The notes beneath the pieces were generated by a model that had not been told where the DNA came from, made no database searches, and was given only the letters and a program-made list of their open reading frames with translations. A stretch of DNA of 64,000 nt from NCBI RefSeq assembly GCF_001708405.1, contig NZ_CP012418.1:62001-126000 (forward strand). Direction: 5' to 3'. Below, in pieces: positions 28,839-38,045 of this stretch; positions within the stretch are counted from its first letter, which is position 1, and each line of letters opens with the position of its first letter. A program made the position numbers and the translations under genes. Source of the DNA: Kangiella sediminilitoris. GTDB taxonomy: Bacteria > Pseudomonadota > Gammaproteobacteria > Enterobacterales > Kangiellaceae.

Positions 28839-29258
28839 CTATTCATGAGTACCATCCCAACCTGAACGACTCCAAACTTTTTGAACACGGGCCAAAGTTT
28901 CATCAGTCATAGCATTCTTCCAGACCCCGCCAAGTAAAAAAGCAAATTTAGGATCTTTCTTAGCTTGAGTTTCAACCTTAGAAATAAAAGCCTCAATATT
29001 GGTTGCTAAGTAATCTTCAAGGGGACCAGCAGCCAAAACTGAAAGTACTGTCATTGGTGGGTCCTTAGCAAGAATAGCTAGAATGATATCCCATAGTTTT
29101 TCCGGCTCACTAATTGTGATTGATAAGATTAAATCATCTGCCCAAGCAAATGGTGAAGTTTCTATAACTCGAGAAAGTTCGTCAATGTCTCCATCAAATG
29201 CTTGTAGATGACACTGTATAAAATCATTGGCGATAGTCTCTAGTTCAATTTTTGTCAT
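28839..29258 (-). CDS. DUF6869-type hypothetical protein
   Basis: A 139-residue acidic, helical, soluble protein. The pattern of a tryptophan-rich start, LSVLAAGPLEDYLA in the middle, and FAFLLGGVWKNAM near the end fits the DUF6869 type; function is unknown. The ATG at 29258 lies 8 bases after the aroE stop with no clear ribosome site, so translation is probably coupled to aroE. A frame-extending start upstream would overlap aroE and is less likely. Confidence 0.65.
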   Translation of the reverse strand: MTKIELETIANDFIQCHLQAFDGDIDELSRVIETSPFAWADDLILSITISEPEKLWDIILAILAKDPPMTVLSVLAAGPLEDYLATNIEAFISKVETQAKKDPKFAFLLGGVWKNAMTDETLARVQKVWSRSGWDGTHE

Positions 29259-29266
29259 TAAGGAAA

Positions 29267-30061
29267 TTATTTTTTTAGGTTTATAGTTGACGTGTCCGGA
29301 TACTTCCCTGTCCATAAGCCAAATGATTCGGCTCCTTGTTCAATTAACATGCCCAGACCATCGAACTGGTGGGAGGTGAACCCTTTGGCTGCAGTTAGGA
29401 ACTGTCCTGCTTTATCTCCGTAGTTCAGGTCGTAAGCAACGGCATCTGGGGCAAAGGTTATTTGTTGAAGAAACTTGTCGGCGTTAAAGCTGACGGAATT
29501 GACAATAAGATCCATGGCTATGGATTTATCATACAGCTGAATCGTGCCGAGATGAGATAAGTCTTTGGCCAGCTGTTCAGCTTTTGATTGTGTACGGTTA
29601 ATGAGATACACCTCGAAACCGTCGAGTAATAACGCCTGGGCAATACAGCGAGCAACGCCACCAGCGCCTAGAAGGACTGCACGTTTGTGAGCAAAGTCGA
29701 TGCTGAAATTCTTTTGCTTGTGGTACAGGTCACGCAAAAAGCCCATGCCATCGGTACTATCACCGAGAATACCTTCAGGTGTAAAAACTAAAGTATTCAC
29801 ACTATTGGAGTCTTTGGCGCGATCGGTTATCAGATCGGCGTACTCTAAAGCGTCACGTTTAAAAGGTGCGGTGACGTTGAGGCCCTTGCCTCCAGATTGA
29901 AAGAAGTCATTAAGAACACGGCTGAAGCCTTTTGTACTCGGACAATATTTTGAGTAGACAATATCAATACCGAACTGCCGCGCGAATTGCTGATGTAGCC
30001 GCGGTGACATGCTGTGTGAGATAGGGTTTCCAACTACCCCGTAGCGAAAGGGTTTACTCAT
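29267..30061 (-). CDS. aroE: Shikimate dehydrogenase
   Basis: A 264-residue enzyme of the AroE family. Substrate-site motifs are GNPISHSMSPRLH, NVTAPFK with the catalytic lysine, and GDSTDGMGF with the catalytic aspartate; the NADP site is GAGGVARCIA followed by INRTQSKA. It reduces 3-dehydroshikimate in aromatic synthesis. It lies between the NhaC gene and the DUF6869 gene, on the same strand as both. Confidence 0.93.
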   Translation of the reverse strand: MSKPFRYGVVGNPISHSMSPRLHQQFARQFGIDIVYSKYCPSTKGFSRVLNDFFQSGGKGLNVTAPFKRDALEYADLITDRAKDSNSVNTLVFTPEGILGDSTDGMGFLRDLYHKQKNFSIDFAHKRAVLLGAGGVARCIAQALLLDGFEVYLINRTQSKAEQLAKDLSHLGTIQLYDKSIAMDLIVNSVSFNADKFLQQITFAPDAVAYDLNYGDKAGQFLTAAKGFTSHQFDGLGMLIEQGAESFGLWTGKYPDTSTINLKK

Positions 30062-30078
30062 ATTGATAGTTTAACGTC

Positions 30079-31434
30079 TTACTGTATTAATCCGAAAATA
30101 ATATATAACACGATACTAATACCACCAGCAGTTAAAGCGTAGGGAAGCTGCGTTTTGACATGATCCAATAAGTCACAACCCGCAGCCAGAGATGAAATCA
30201 CGGTAGTATCAGAAATCGGTGAGGCATGGTCACCAAAAACGGCACCGCCGAGTACCGCACCCAGCACCAGACTTGGAGAAATTCCAAGAGCCAGAGCCAG
30301 TGGTACAGCGATCGGAATTAAAATTCCAAAGGTGCCCCATGAGGTTCCTGTGGTAAAAGAAATAAAGCCTGCTAAGACAAAAATTAATGCGGGAATTAAC
30401 CACAATGGAATAAAGTCACCAACTGCCTGTGCGACAAAGGGGCCAGTTTCCAAATCACCCATAGCTGAGGATAAAGCAAAAGCTAATAGTACCAAAGTAA
30501 CCAAGGGTAATAAGTTGCCCAGACCTTTGAAGGATTCGGCCATCAAAGATTTGGTGGAATGTTTACCGTCGTATCGAAGTAGCAAAAAGGCCAATATGGT
30601 GGACAGTATGACCGACCATAGAACCGATTCTGAGCCAGAGCCCTGTCGCAAGTCACCGTCACCAGTAATAAACATAAATACTAAAATACTGACAACCATG
30701 AAAATTAGCGGTGCCAGCATGTACCGTTTTTTGGTTGCCTGAGGCAACGTGCTTTCTATTTCCTGAGGCTCTATATCACGCTCCATGCTTTTCATCGGAC
30801 CGTATACTCTGGTACTGAAGACGGTGTAGAAAACGATAAGCAACGTCACAATGGCATAGAAATTGAGGCCGATGCTGCCAATCATAACGGATGTTGGATC
30901 CTGAATACCTGTTTTCTCGACGTGTCCTAATATGGCGGCGCCCCATCCATTAAGCAATATCAAGACGCTAATCGGAGCACAGGTAGAGTCAATGATATAA
31001 GCCAGTCTTACTCGACTCATTTTAAATTTATCGAATAGTGCCTGAGACGATAAGCCAGCAGTTAGCACACTCATGTTGGTATCAATAAAAATAGAACTGC
31101 CAAGAATTGTGGGCAGCATGCCCGCTTTTCTTTGGTTGTCGACCAGACTACGGTGGGTCAGCCAGTTCACAAATGCAGTAACGCCCCCAGAGGTTTTAAT
31201 CAGTTGGATTAATGCTCCAATAAGCAAACTGAACAATAAGATGCGGGTATTGTAGGCGCTGGAGAATACAGCAATGATTCTATCAACCGTATCAGTAAAG
31301 GCATATATCGGATTGCCATTCATTAGGATCAGAGATGCTGTGAAAATAGCTAACAGTAACGCGATGGTGACTTCGCGTTTCCAGATGGCAAAAATGATCG
31401 CCACGACAGGGGGAAGAATACTTAACCAGCTCAT
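30079..31434 (-). CDS. NhaC-type Na+/H+ antiporter
   Basis: A 451-residue protein with about 11-12 membrane segments. NhaC-family features are GSSIFIDTNMSVLTAG, IDSTCAPISVLILLNGWGA, FTTGTSWGTFGILIPIAVPLA and GAVFGDHASPISDTTVISS. It should exchange sodium (or a carboxylate or amino-acid-linked ion) for protons, useful in saline habitats. It lies 17 bases upstream of aroE. Confidence 0.87.
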   Translation of the reverse strand: MSWLSILPPVVAIIFAIWKREVTIALLLAIFTASLILMNGNPIYAFTDTVDRIIAVFSSAYNTRILLFSLLIGALIQLIKTSGGVTAFVNWLTHRSLVDNQRKAGMLPTILGSSIFIDTNMSVLTAGLSSQALFDKFKMSRVRLAYIIDSTCAPISVLILLNGWGAAILGHVEKTGIQDPTSVMIGSIGLNFYAIVTLLIVFYTVFSTRVYGPMKSMERDIEPQEIESTLPQATKKRYMLAPLIFMVVSILVFMFITGDGDLRQGSGSESVLWSVILSTILAFLLLRYDGKHSTKSLMAESFKGLGNLLPLVTLVLLAFALSSAMGDLETGPFVAQAVGDFIPLWLIPALIFVLAGFISFTTGTSWGTFGILIPIAVPLALALGISPSLVLGAVLGGAVFGDHASPISDTTVISSLAAGCDLLDHVKTQLPYALTAGGISIVLYIIFGLIQ

Positions 31435-31537
31435 AGATTGTTTTATTTATGTTAGACTGAGCGCCAGAGCGATCGTCGAAGTTACTGTTAAAAGTACGGT
31501 CGAAAAAGCACCTTATAGCAATCGGTCAGTAAATTCA

Positions 31538-31756
31538 ATGACTCAGAAATCTACACCTAAACGTTTTGTTGCGGGAGCTAAGTGCCCACAATGCAACAAA
31601 ATGGATACAACTGTATGTTATTACGAAGACGAGATCTTTGTGCGTGAATGCATCGAGTGCGACTTCAAGGAAAAAATCAGTAACGATGAGAGCGGTGACG
31701 ATAAGCCGGAAAAAGAAATTTCTCCGGCTCAGATTATCAAGATTAAAGAACTCTAG
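31538..31756 (+). CDS. YheV-family zinc ribbon protein
   Basis: A 72-residue protein with two Cx2C pairs (CPQC and CIEC) forming a zinc ribbon, in the context KRFVAGAKCPQCNKMDT and ECIECDFKE, the DUF2387/YheV pattern. The C-terminus is charged. Function is unknown. The start at 31538 gives the family N-terminus. It overlaps the end of hemY by 4 bases tail to tail. Confidence 0.85.
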   Translation: MTQKSTPKRFVAGAKCPQCNKMDTTVCYYEDEIFVRECIECDFKEKISNDESGDDKPEKEISPAQIIKIKEL

Positions 31757-32982
31757 ATGTTATCGCTCGTTTCTACCTCAGGCAGGAATTGTTGGTTCTG
31801 AGGCTTTATCAAGCTAGTAAGTCCTCGCTGATATTCTTCTTGTTCCTGAATTGGGTGACCAAGGGCTGCATAGGCCTGACCTAGATAGTAATGTGCTTCA
31901 GCCGATGAGCGGAGCTCAATACTTTTCTCAAGATAGTTCTTCGCTTTACCCCATAGTTTTGCCTGCAGTGAGAGCTTGCCAAGAGTAGTCAACAGAGTTG
32001 TGTTATTAGGTTTATGCTTTAACCATGACTCAGCAGTGGATAGTGTGCGTGACGGTTGCTGGCTTTGAATATCACCGTAAAGCTGAGCCAGTGGCTCTTG
32101 CCATTCTTGCTTTATAGCATCTTTGATATGTAGTTCAAGCTGATCATATTGTTGCTGTTCAGCTAAGACTTCAGCATAAGCCAGCTGAATTGGTGGCTGG
32201 CTGCGCAATGATTTGGAGAGCTTCAGCCAAGTATCGTTAACCGCTGGGAGCCCTTCTTTGTGTGCCAGCAGTCGAAGATATTCTGACCATGCATTGGTTT
32301 CGATATGGTCAATTCGTTTTGGATTAAACACGCGGTATTTACGCAGTTTTGGAATTAACTGAATAACTTGCTCCCAGTCAGCCAGTCTAGTAAAGAGCTG
32401 GTTGAGAAGCTTCAGTACGTAGGGGTGGTGCGGAGACATTTCACGTAAGTGCGTCAACGTAGCCAGAGCCTGTTCATACTGGCGATGCTGGATCTGAAGT
32501 TGTGCCTGAGTCAGACCAATAGCAATGTGCGCGTTGGGTTCTGCTTTAGCGGCTGCCTGAAGGTAGGTGTCGCGGTTTTTATCGTCTTCTTGTTCCTGTG
32601 CTGCGCGAGCTGCTGCAAGGTAGTTAATTAGCTTGGTATCACGAAATTTTGCACCCTTGATCAGGAGTGACTCTGCCGTTTTCCAGTGACCTTCAGCCAG
32701 AGCGATCATGCCGTCAATGGTCTGTTGGCGGGCTTTCCTCAAATTTCGATCGCCAAACCAACCTACCGTCCAATTGCTGGTCCTAAGAATATATCTTAAC
32801 AGTAACCACAGCATCCACAGTGCCAGTAAGGCCAATAGCAATAAACCAATTGCTGCGTTATTCTGAAATTCTATGGCAGTTTTGTCGAATACAATATAGG
32901 TTGAACCGGGAACATTGCTGATCAGTGGGCCAATGATGAGGCCACCAAACAACGCGATGAGAATAACCCATTTCAATTTCAT
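31753..32982 (-). CDS. hemY: HemY, heme-biosynthesis-associated TPR membrane protein
   Basis: A 409-residue protein with two membrane segments (about 5-22 and 43-66) and a TPR domain. The conserved HemY_N features are seen, including the FGDRNLRKAR segment after the second helix and LIKGAKFRDTKLINYLAAA. It belongs to the hemC-hemD-hemX-hemY operon; its role in heme synthesis is structural or regulatory and not enzymatically defined. It overlaps hemX by 4 bases. Confidence 0.92.
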   Translation of the reverse strand: MKLKWVILIALFGGLIIGPLISNVPGSTYIVFDKTAIEFQNNAAIGLLLLALLALWMLWLLLRYILRTSNWTVGWFGDRNLRKARQQTIDGMIALAEGHWKTAESLLIKGAKFRDTKLINYLAAARAAQEQEDDKNRDTYLQAAAKAEPNAHIAIGLTQAQLQIQHRQYEQALATLTHLREMSPHHPYVLKLLNQLFTRLADWEQVIQLIPKLRKYRVFNPKRIDHIETNAWSEYLRLLAHKEGLPAVNDTWLKLSKSLRSQPPIQLAYAEVLAEQQQYDQLELHIKDAIKQEWQEPLAQLYGDIQSQQPSRTLSTAESWLKHKPNNTTLLTTLGKLSLQAKLWGKAKNYLEKSIELRSSAEAHYYLGQAYAALGHPIQEQEEYQRGLTSLIKPQNQQFLPEVETSDNI

Positions 32983-34256
32983 GCTGAAGGCTCCTCTTCG
33001 GTTGTGCTGGTCTCCTGGGTTGACTCCTCGTTCGCTGTTTCAGATTCTTCAAGCCACTGGTCTACCTTCTGCTTTGATAACTCACTTATCAGCTTATAGG
33101 ACTGAAGTTGCGACGGTAAATTAAGTTCAACGGATTGCTCCAGCAGTTCTTCAAGCTGTTGGATGAAAGCGCTGGTAGTAGAAGATTTTTGTTTAAAGTA
33201 TTCTGCAACCCAAACGTTTACCTGTTGCAGATTAGCTAAGTAGAGAGACTGGTTATTTTGTAAAGCAGCCAGCTGAGCAGTTTGCAGGTTAAGAGCAATA
33301 TTCTCTCGCAACAGTCGATCACGCTCAGGACTTATGAAGGGGCGAACTGACTCTTCAAAATGGTGAACCGTATAATATTTACTGGCTGCCTTAGAAATAG
33401 AGTTCTTGAAGTGTTGCCAGCTGGATATGTCAGTTTCAGCTACAGCTGTATCGGCCTGCGGTTCATTAGATTGTAACTGAATGCTGGCTAATTCTAATTG
33501 TAAAAGGTCTGACTTGAGAGTTTCAATAGCAATAGCTACCCCTTCAATGTCTAGATTGCCGCTTGATCTGACAGCATTGATATCGCGACTGATGGCCTGA
33601 CGTAAGTCAGTTAATGAGCCATCATTAATTTGTGATAGAACGCTATCAGCGGCCTGTAGCAGAGAAATAATGGAAGCAGCATCATTAGTGAAGCTGAGTT
33701 TATTGGAGGCTTCTCTGAGCAGATATTGAGCTTCGTTAAATAGCCAGTCTTGTTGTTTATTAGAGCTTAATGCCTGAATTTTGCTCTGGGTAGAGCTTAA
33801 TTGTTGCTGTAGCTGACTAATGCGGGCTTGGCTTTGAGATAGGTTGCTTTGTAATGCCTGCATTTGATTCTTTTGCTGCTGTAAAGCACTTTCAAACGAT
33901 TGCTGTTGCTGTTTTAATTGCTGCTGGATCAAGTCGACCTGATCGGCTTTGTGAGTCTGCGTCTGATAATCCTGCCATTTTTCCCAGCCAAAATAGACGG
34001 CGTATGCTATCGCAGCAAGTACGACGAGAAAAATAAACAATTTAACGAACTTAAGACCAGAACTAGATTTAGCTTTGTCTTTTTCGGCGTCATCGATGCT
34101 GCCAGGATCTTCGGAGTTTTCCTCAAAAGCCGAATCTGCCGCTGTCTCTTCAACAGTAGGATTATTCTCTGTATCAGTTTCAGGTTGCTGGGGCTCCGAC
34201 GAGGTTTCATCTTTGGAGTTTTCAGCATCTATGATTTCTTTATCCTTTTTGCTCAT
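32979..34256 (-). CDS. hemX: HemX-like membrane protein
   Basis: A 425-residue protein: an acidic, low-complexity cytoplasmic N-terminus (1-65), one membrane helix (about 69-90), a glutamine-rich coiled coil (about 100-160), and a conserved HemX domain with WLFNEAQYLLREASNKL. It is often annotated as uroporphyrinogen methyltransferase, but no methyltransferase domain is visible. It sits between hemD and hemY. Confidence 0.9.
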   Translation of the reverse strand: MSKKDKEIIDAENSKDETSSEPQQPETDTENNPTVEETAADSAFEENSEDPGSIDDAEKDKAKSSSGLKFVKLFIFLVVLAAIAYAVYFGWEKWQDYQTQTHKADQVDLIQQQLKQQQQSFESALQQQKNQMQALQSNLSQSQARISQLQQQLSSTQSKIQALSSNKQQDWLFNEAQYLLREASNKLSFTNDAASIISLLQAADSVLSQINDGSLTDLRQAISRDINAVRSSGNLDIEGVAIAIETLKSDLLQLELASIQLQSNEPQADTAVAETDISSWQHFKNSISKAASKYYTVHHFEESVRPFISPERDRLLRENIALNLQTAQLAALQNNQSLYLANLQQVNVWVAEYFKQKSSTTSAFIQQLEELLEQSVELNLPSQLQSYKLISELSKQKVDQWLEESETANEESTQETSTTEEEPSA

Positions 34257-34299
34257 CAGTGATGTCTCTTATCTGTTAACTTTGGCCTGTATTATGATG

Positions 34300-35043
34300 T
34301 TAAGTTACGTCATTTCTCCACAAAATGCAGGCTTTTATTAAATCGGAATTTGCTGCACTGTTAGCAGTATAACAATTAGTGTAACCCAGTTGTCGAGCTT
34401 TATCCGCAATACGTTCACTACCTGCGATAATCGCTGGCTGTCGGGCGGATGATTGTTTGTGAAGTAGGCGTTCTGCCAATTCGAGTAGTTGACCACTGGT
34501 TACAACGACAGCGGTATTTTCCATTAAGGACGGGAATGTATGTGAGGTTGGGACGCGCTTGTAGACCGGCATAATAGTAAGTTGATCGTCGGCAAAAAAC
34601 TGCTGCAGTAATTCTCTCCCCTGATTACCGCGTATAAGACAGGCGGGCTGATCATGGAGTTGATGTTTCTTTAGAAGTGATATCATACCTTCGCTATCAG
34701 GGGTATCGGGTGTCATGGCATGAAAGCCGAAACTGGCAAGAGAGTCTGCCGTCGAAGGCCCCACTGCAATAATACTTTTTTGTTTGCTTAGCTCTTGAAG
34801 GGTCGAAAGCTGATTAGCGGAAAGGTCTTCCAGGCAGAAGTTAACTGCCTGACGGCTAACGAATATCCAACTAGTACATTGGTTAAGTTGTTTAATGCGG
34901 GTTGTATAGTCAGTGTCCGTATTAGCTTGAAATGTAATCAGCGGACAGTGTGTCGCTTTAAAATGGTAATTATCCAACACTTCGCACAGCTCTTCCCCAA
35001 AAGGCGAAGGTCGTGTCACGATGACCTGACAAGCTCTATCCAC
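34300..35043 (-). CDS. hemD: Uroporphyrinogen-III synthase
   Basis: A 247-residue protein with the HemD bilobal pattern: VTRPSPFGEELCEVL at the start, WIFVSRQAVNFCL, AVGPSTADSLASFGF, the RGNQGRELL segment, and VVTSGQLLEL. It closes hydroxymethylbilane to uroporphyrinogen III. The start is GTG at 35043, 3 bases after the hemC stop. Confidence 0.92.
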   Translation of the reverse strand: MDRACQVIVTRPSPFGEELCEVLDNYHFKATHCPLITFQANTDTDYTTRIKQLNQCTSWIFVSRQAVNFCLEDLSANQLSTLQELSKQKSIIAVGPSTADSLASFGFHAMTPDTPDSEGMISLLKKHQLHDQPACLIRGNQGRELLQQFFADDQLTIMPVYKRVPTSHTFPSLMENTAVVVTSGQLLELAERLLHKQSSARQPAIIAGSERIADKARQLGYTNCYTANSAANSDLIKACILWRNDVT

Positions 35044-35046
35044 GAA

Positions 35047-35979
35047 CTAGTCCCCACTTTCACCTAGAGCCGCGATCATTTCTTTGGCCCCTTGGCTGAG
35101 GAGAGACTCGGCAACTGTTGTACCGATATCCTGGGCCTCAGAGAGCGGGCCTTCAGCTTCTGCTTCGATCATCTGATTATCGATTCCTCCGACTAAGGCG
35201 CGAAGGGATAAAATACCGTTAGAAACTGTAGAGAAAGCAGCGATGGGGACTGAACAGCTGGCCTGTAAAGTTTGAGTAATGACTCGTTCGGCCCTTACAC
35301 GATAGGTTGTTTCCTCATCCTGTAGCGGCGCTAACAGGGCATCAAGTTCTGGATCATTGCTGCGGGCTTCGATTCCAACTGCGCCTTGGCCCGGAGCAGG
35401 CAAAAGTTGCTCTGGAGCGAAACGACTGGCAATCCTGTCAGCAAGTTTAAGGCGAATTAGACCAGCAGAAGCAAGGATAATGGCATCGTAATGACCCATA
35501 TCAAGTTTGGAAAGACGTGTCCCAACGTTGCCCCGTAAATCGGTAATATTTAAATCAGGTCGTAGTGACTTTATCTGTACCTTACGTCGCAAACTGGAGG
35601 TACCAACGGTAGCTCCGTGAGGCAGATCGTCGAGAGTCTTGTACTCATTGGATACAAAAGCGTCGCTAGGATCCTCTCTCTCACAGATAACCTTGAGTTC
35701 AAGACCTTCTGGGAATCGATAAGGCACATCTTTCATTGAGTGGACGGCAATATCAGCGCGGTCCTCCAGCATTGCCTGTTCGAGTTCTTTTACAAACAAA
35801 CCTTTGCCGCCAATTTTACTTAAGGGAGTGCCAAGAATTTTGTCTCCCTTAGTAGTCATAGGAACCAGCTCAACCGTTAAATTGGAGTGATATTGCTGAA
35901 GGCGTTGCTGGATATATTCGGCTTGCCATAAAGCCAAAGGGCTTTGACGCGTGGCGATACGCAGGGTAGTTCTGTTCAT
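35047..35979 (-). CDS. hemC: Hydroxymethylbilane synthase (porphobilinogen deaminase)
   Basis: A 310-residue enzyme of normal size. It joins four porphobilinogens. Marks are [21 protein letters not shown] with the catalytic aspartate region, [26 protein letters not shown], and the dipyrromethane cofactor cysteine in [11 protein letters not shown]. It is the first gene of hemCDXY, 94 bases after algR as in Pseudomonas. Confidence 0.97.
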   Translation of the reverse strand: MNRTTLRIATRQSPLALWQAEYIQQRLQQYHSNLTVELVPMTTKGDKILGTPLSKIGGKGLFVKELEQAMLEDRADIAVHSMKDVPYRFPEGLELKVICEREDPSDAFVSNEYKTLDDLPHGATVGTSSLRRKVQIKSLRPDLNITDLRGNVGTRLSKLDMGHYDAIILASAGLIRLKLADRIASRFAPEQLLPAPGQGAVGIEARSNDPELDALLAPLQDEETTYRVRAERVITQTLQASCSVPIAAFSTVSNGILSLRALVGGIDNQMIEAEAEGPLSEAQDIGTTVAESLLSQGAKEMIAALGESGD

Positions 35980-36073
35980 ATTGTATACCGGTCGTGGTTA
36001 ATCATCGTTCGGCTAATAAATTTTGTCGCAAGTTTACCATAACTAACCCGGATCACGCTGTGGTTTTGCGCTT

Positions 36074-36769
36074 TTAGTCGCCACTTGTCTGTAAAAACTG
36101 ACGGGCTTCCGCTTGATGGCGGCGACTGATTACGGGCTTTATTTCACAGTTTCTAAGCAGGGCCACACATTGACCATCATCTTGCTCGATCCCATAAAAG
36201 TGAAGGCGATTAACCAAGGTTGAACGGTGTACTCGCAGGAAAATATTGGGATATCGCTGCTCTAGATCCTTTAAACTGTCGCTGCTAAGTAAAGTTTGTC
36301 CTTTTATATGAATTTCGACGTATTTTTGATCCGAGTGTAGGTAAATAATATTTTTTAATAATACCTTCCGGACCCCATCTCGCTCACGTACGGTAATAAA
36401 TGGTTCGTCCTGATGGAGGGTCATAATCTTTGACAGGGCTTTGCTGAGTCGTTCTTTGCGAATTGGCTTTAACAGGTAGTCAGTAGCACTGACATCAAAA
36501 GCATCCAGTGCATACTGGTCGTAAGCTGTTGTAAAAATAATATGCAAAGTAGGATGGTCCTGACTCAGAATACGAGCAAGCTCAACACCGTTCATCACCG
36601 GCATAGAGATATCAAGGAAGACTAGCTGGGGCTGCTGTTGCTGTATCTTATTTAGCGCATCTTCTCCATTACTGGCCTCTGCAACAACGTCCACATTGGG
36701 GTAATCTGCCAGTAGACGACGAATACGCTCACGGGCGGGCTTTTCATCATCGACGATTATGGTTTTCAT
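36074..36769 (-). CDS. algR: LytTR-family response regulator (AlgR-like)
   Basis: A 231-residue regulator. The receiver domain (1-120) has the acidic pair VDDEKPAR, phospho-site aspartate in LVFLDISMP (about residue 54), and lysine in LLKPIRKERL. The C-terminal LytTR DNA-binding domain has IIYLHSDQKYVEIH and FLRVHRSTLVN. AlgZ upstream is its partner kinase, and the algZ-algR-hemC order is as in Pseudomonas. Confidence 0.9.
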   Translation of the reverse strand: MKTIIVDDEKPARERIRRLLADYPNVDVVAEASNGEDALNKIQQQQPQLVFLDISMPVMNGVELARILSQDHPTLHIIFTTAYDQYALDAFDVSATDYLLKPIRKERLSKALSKIMTLHQDEPFITVRERDGVRKVLLKNIIYLHSDQKYVEIHIKGQTLLSSDSLKDLEQRYPNIFLRVHRSTLVNRLHFYGIEQDDGQCVALLRNCEIKPVISRRHQAEARQFLQTSGD

Positions 36770-36788
36770 ACTCTCTCTTCATACAGTT

Positions 36789-37841
36789 TTAACTTGAGGG
36801 CTGATGCACCTGCTTAGGAATTTTAAGGACACAATAAAATTGTCCCTGAGATTGATGATAAGTTAACTGGCCTTTGTTTCCATAAAGTACGTCAAGTCTC
36901 TGTTGAATATTGTTCAATGCCATTGAATTCCCTTTATGGTGGTCGCTGTCCTCTGGCGCTAGAGGGTTTGTTATTTCCAGCTGTATATGTTCACGATAAC
37001 TGACACCCTTAATACATATAGTGCCACCATCTGGATGCTTTTGAACACCGTGGTATACCGCATTTTCGAGCAATGGTTGCAAAATTAGAGGAGGCACCAT
37101 CAGGTTATCTGCGATATTGTTTACCTGCCATTCGACTCGCAACCGATCGCCAAGTCGTTGTTTTTCGAGACCAAGATACTGCAGGCATAGTTGCCGTTCT
37201 TCTTTAAAAGGAATGAGAACGTCAGAGCGTTTCATGCTGGCTCTGAAAATATCGGCCATATCGAGGATCATATGTTCAGTTTTTTCAGGATCAACGACGG
37301 CCAGATTGGCCAGTGTATTTAAGCTGTTAAAAAGAAAGTGCGGCCGAATTCTAGATTGCAGGGCTTGTACTCGCGCTTCAGCTTCTGAGCGTATGCGGCG
37401 TAAACTTTCTGCTCTGAGGTAGTAGTATCGAAAAAACACTCCGCTGACGATAAATGCAATAAAAAGGTTTCGTAGAAGGAACCAGACCGAAGGTTTCTCG
37501 CTAAGATAAAAGCTGATGACAAGACTGTAGCACAGTGTGACCAGAACAATGATGCCAATCGCCATTGCGGAAAATCGCTGAAGCGATACTGTACGCATAT
37601 AGTTTTTAATGACGTATCGACGCAACAAACAGAGTAAGGCCAAGCTGGTAAGTGATGTCCATAGCGTAAATAGCGCGTGCAGGCTGAGGTGTTGCCAAAA
37701 GTTAATATGCCACTGTGGAGATAAAAAACTAAGGATTAACGCTAATAGTACACTGGCAATGACGGTCAGGTGCAAGGTAGCCGCCTGACAAAAGTCTGGT
37801 AACTGTTCGCTGCTTGAAATTGTGGAATCCCCTTTAGGCAT
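36789..37841 (-). CDS. algZ: LytS/AlgZ-type sensor histidine kinase
   Basis: A 350-residue protein with four to five N-terminal membrane segments (to about residue 150) and a cytoplasmic kinase domain. The phosphorylatable histidine is in the His_kinase motif RIRPHFLFNSLNTLANL (about residue 173). The N-box PLLENAVYHGVQ and the G-box region ALNNIQQRL follow. It is 19 bases upstream of algR. Confidence 0.9.
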   Translation of the reverse strand: MPKGDSTISSSEQLPDFCQAATLHLTVIASVLLALILSFLSPQWHINFWQHLSLHALFTLWTSLTSLALLCLLRRYVIKNYMRTVSLQRFSAMAIGIIVLVTLCYSLVISFYLSEKPSVWFLLRNLFIAFIVSGVFFRYYYLRAESLRRIRSEAEARVQALQSRIRPHFLFNSLNTLANLAVVDPEKTEHMILDMADIFRASMKRSDVLIPFKEERQLCLQYLGLEKQRLGDRLRVEWQVNNIADNLMVPPLILQPLLENAVYHGVQKHPDGGTICIKGVSYREHIQLEITNPLAPEDSDHHKGNSMALNNIQQRLDVLYGNKGQLTYHQSQGQFYCVLKIPKQVHQPSS

Positions 37842-38045
37842 AAAGCTAATAGTCGCTTAAAAATCCGCAAAAATCTACAGCTAAGAGTAATTTAAAAGAA
37901 ATAACCCTTTGATAAATGGAAAGTTTTGATCTTCATCATGCTGTCAGCAGGGGCTAGCTTGCTATGCTCCGCCTTTATCTCTAGTATGATATAACTAGCA
38001 GTGGGCACGTGCTGGAGTTAACTGCTTATAAATCAAGGAGTTTTC

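Noticed and set aside
32979-34256. HemX as uroporphyrinogen-III methyltransferase
   Set aside because: No SAM-methyltransferase motifs are visible; only the anchor, coiled coil and HemX domain.
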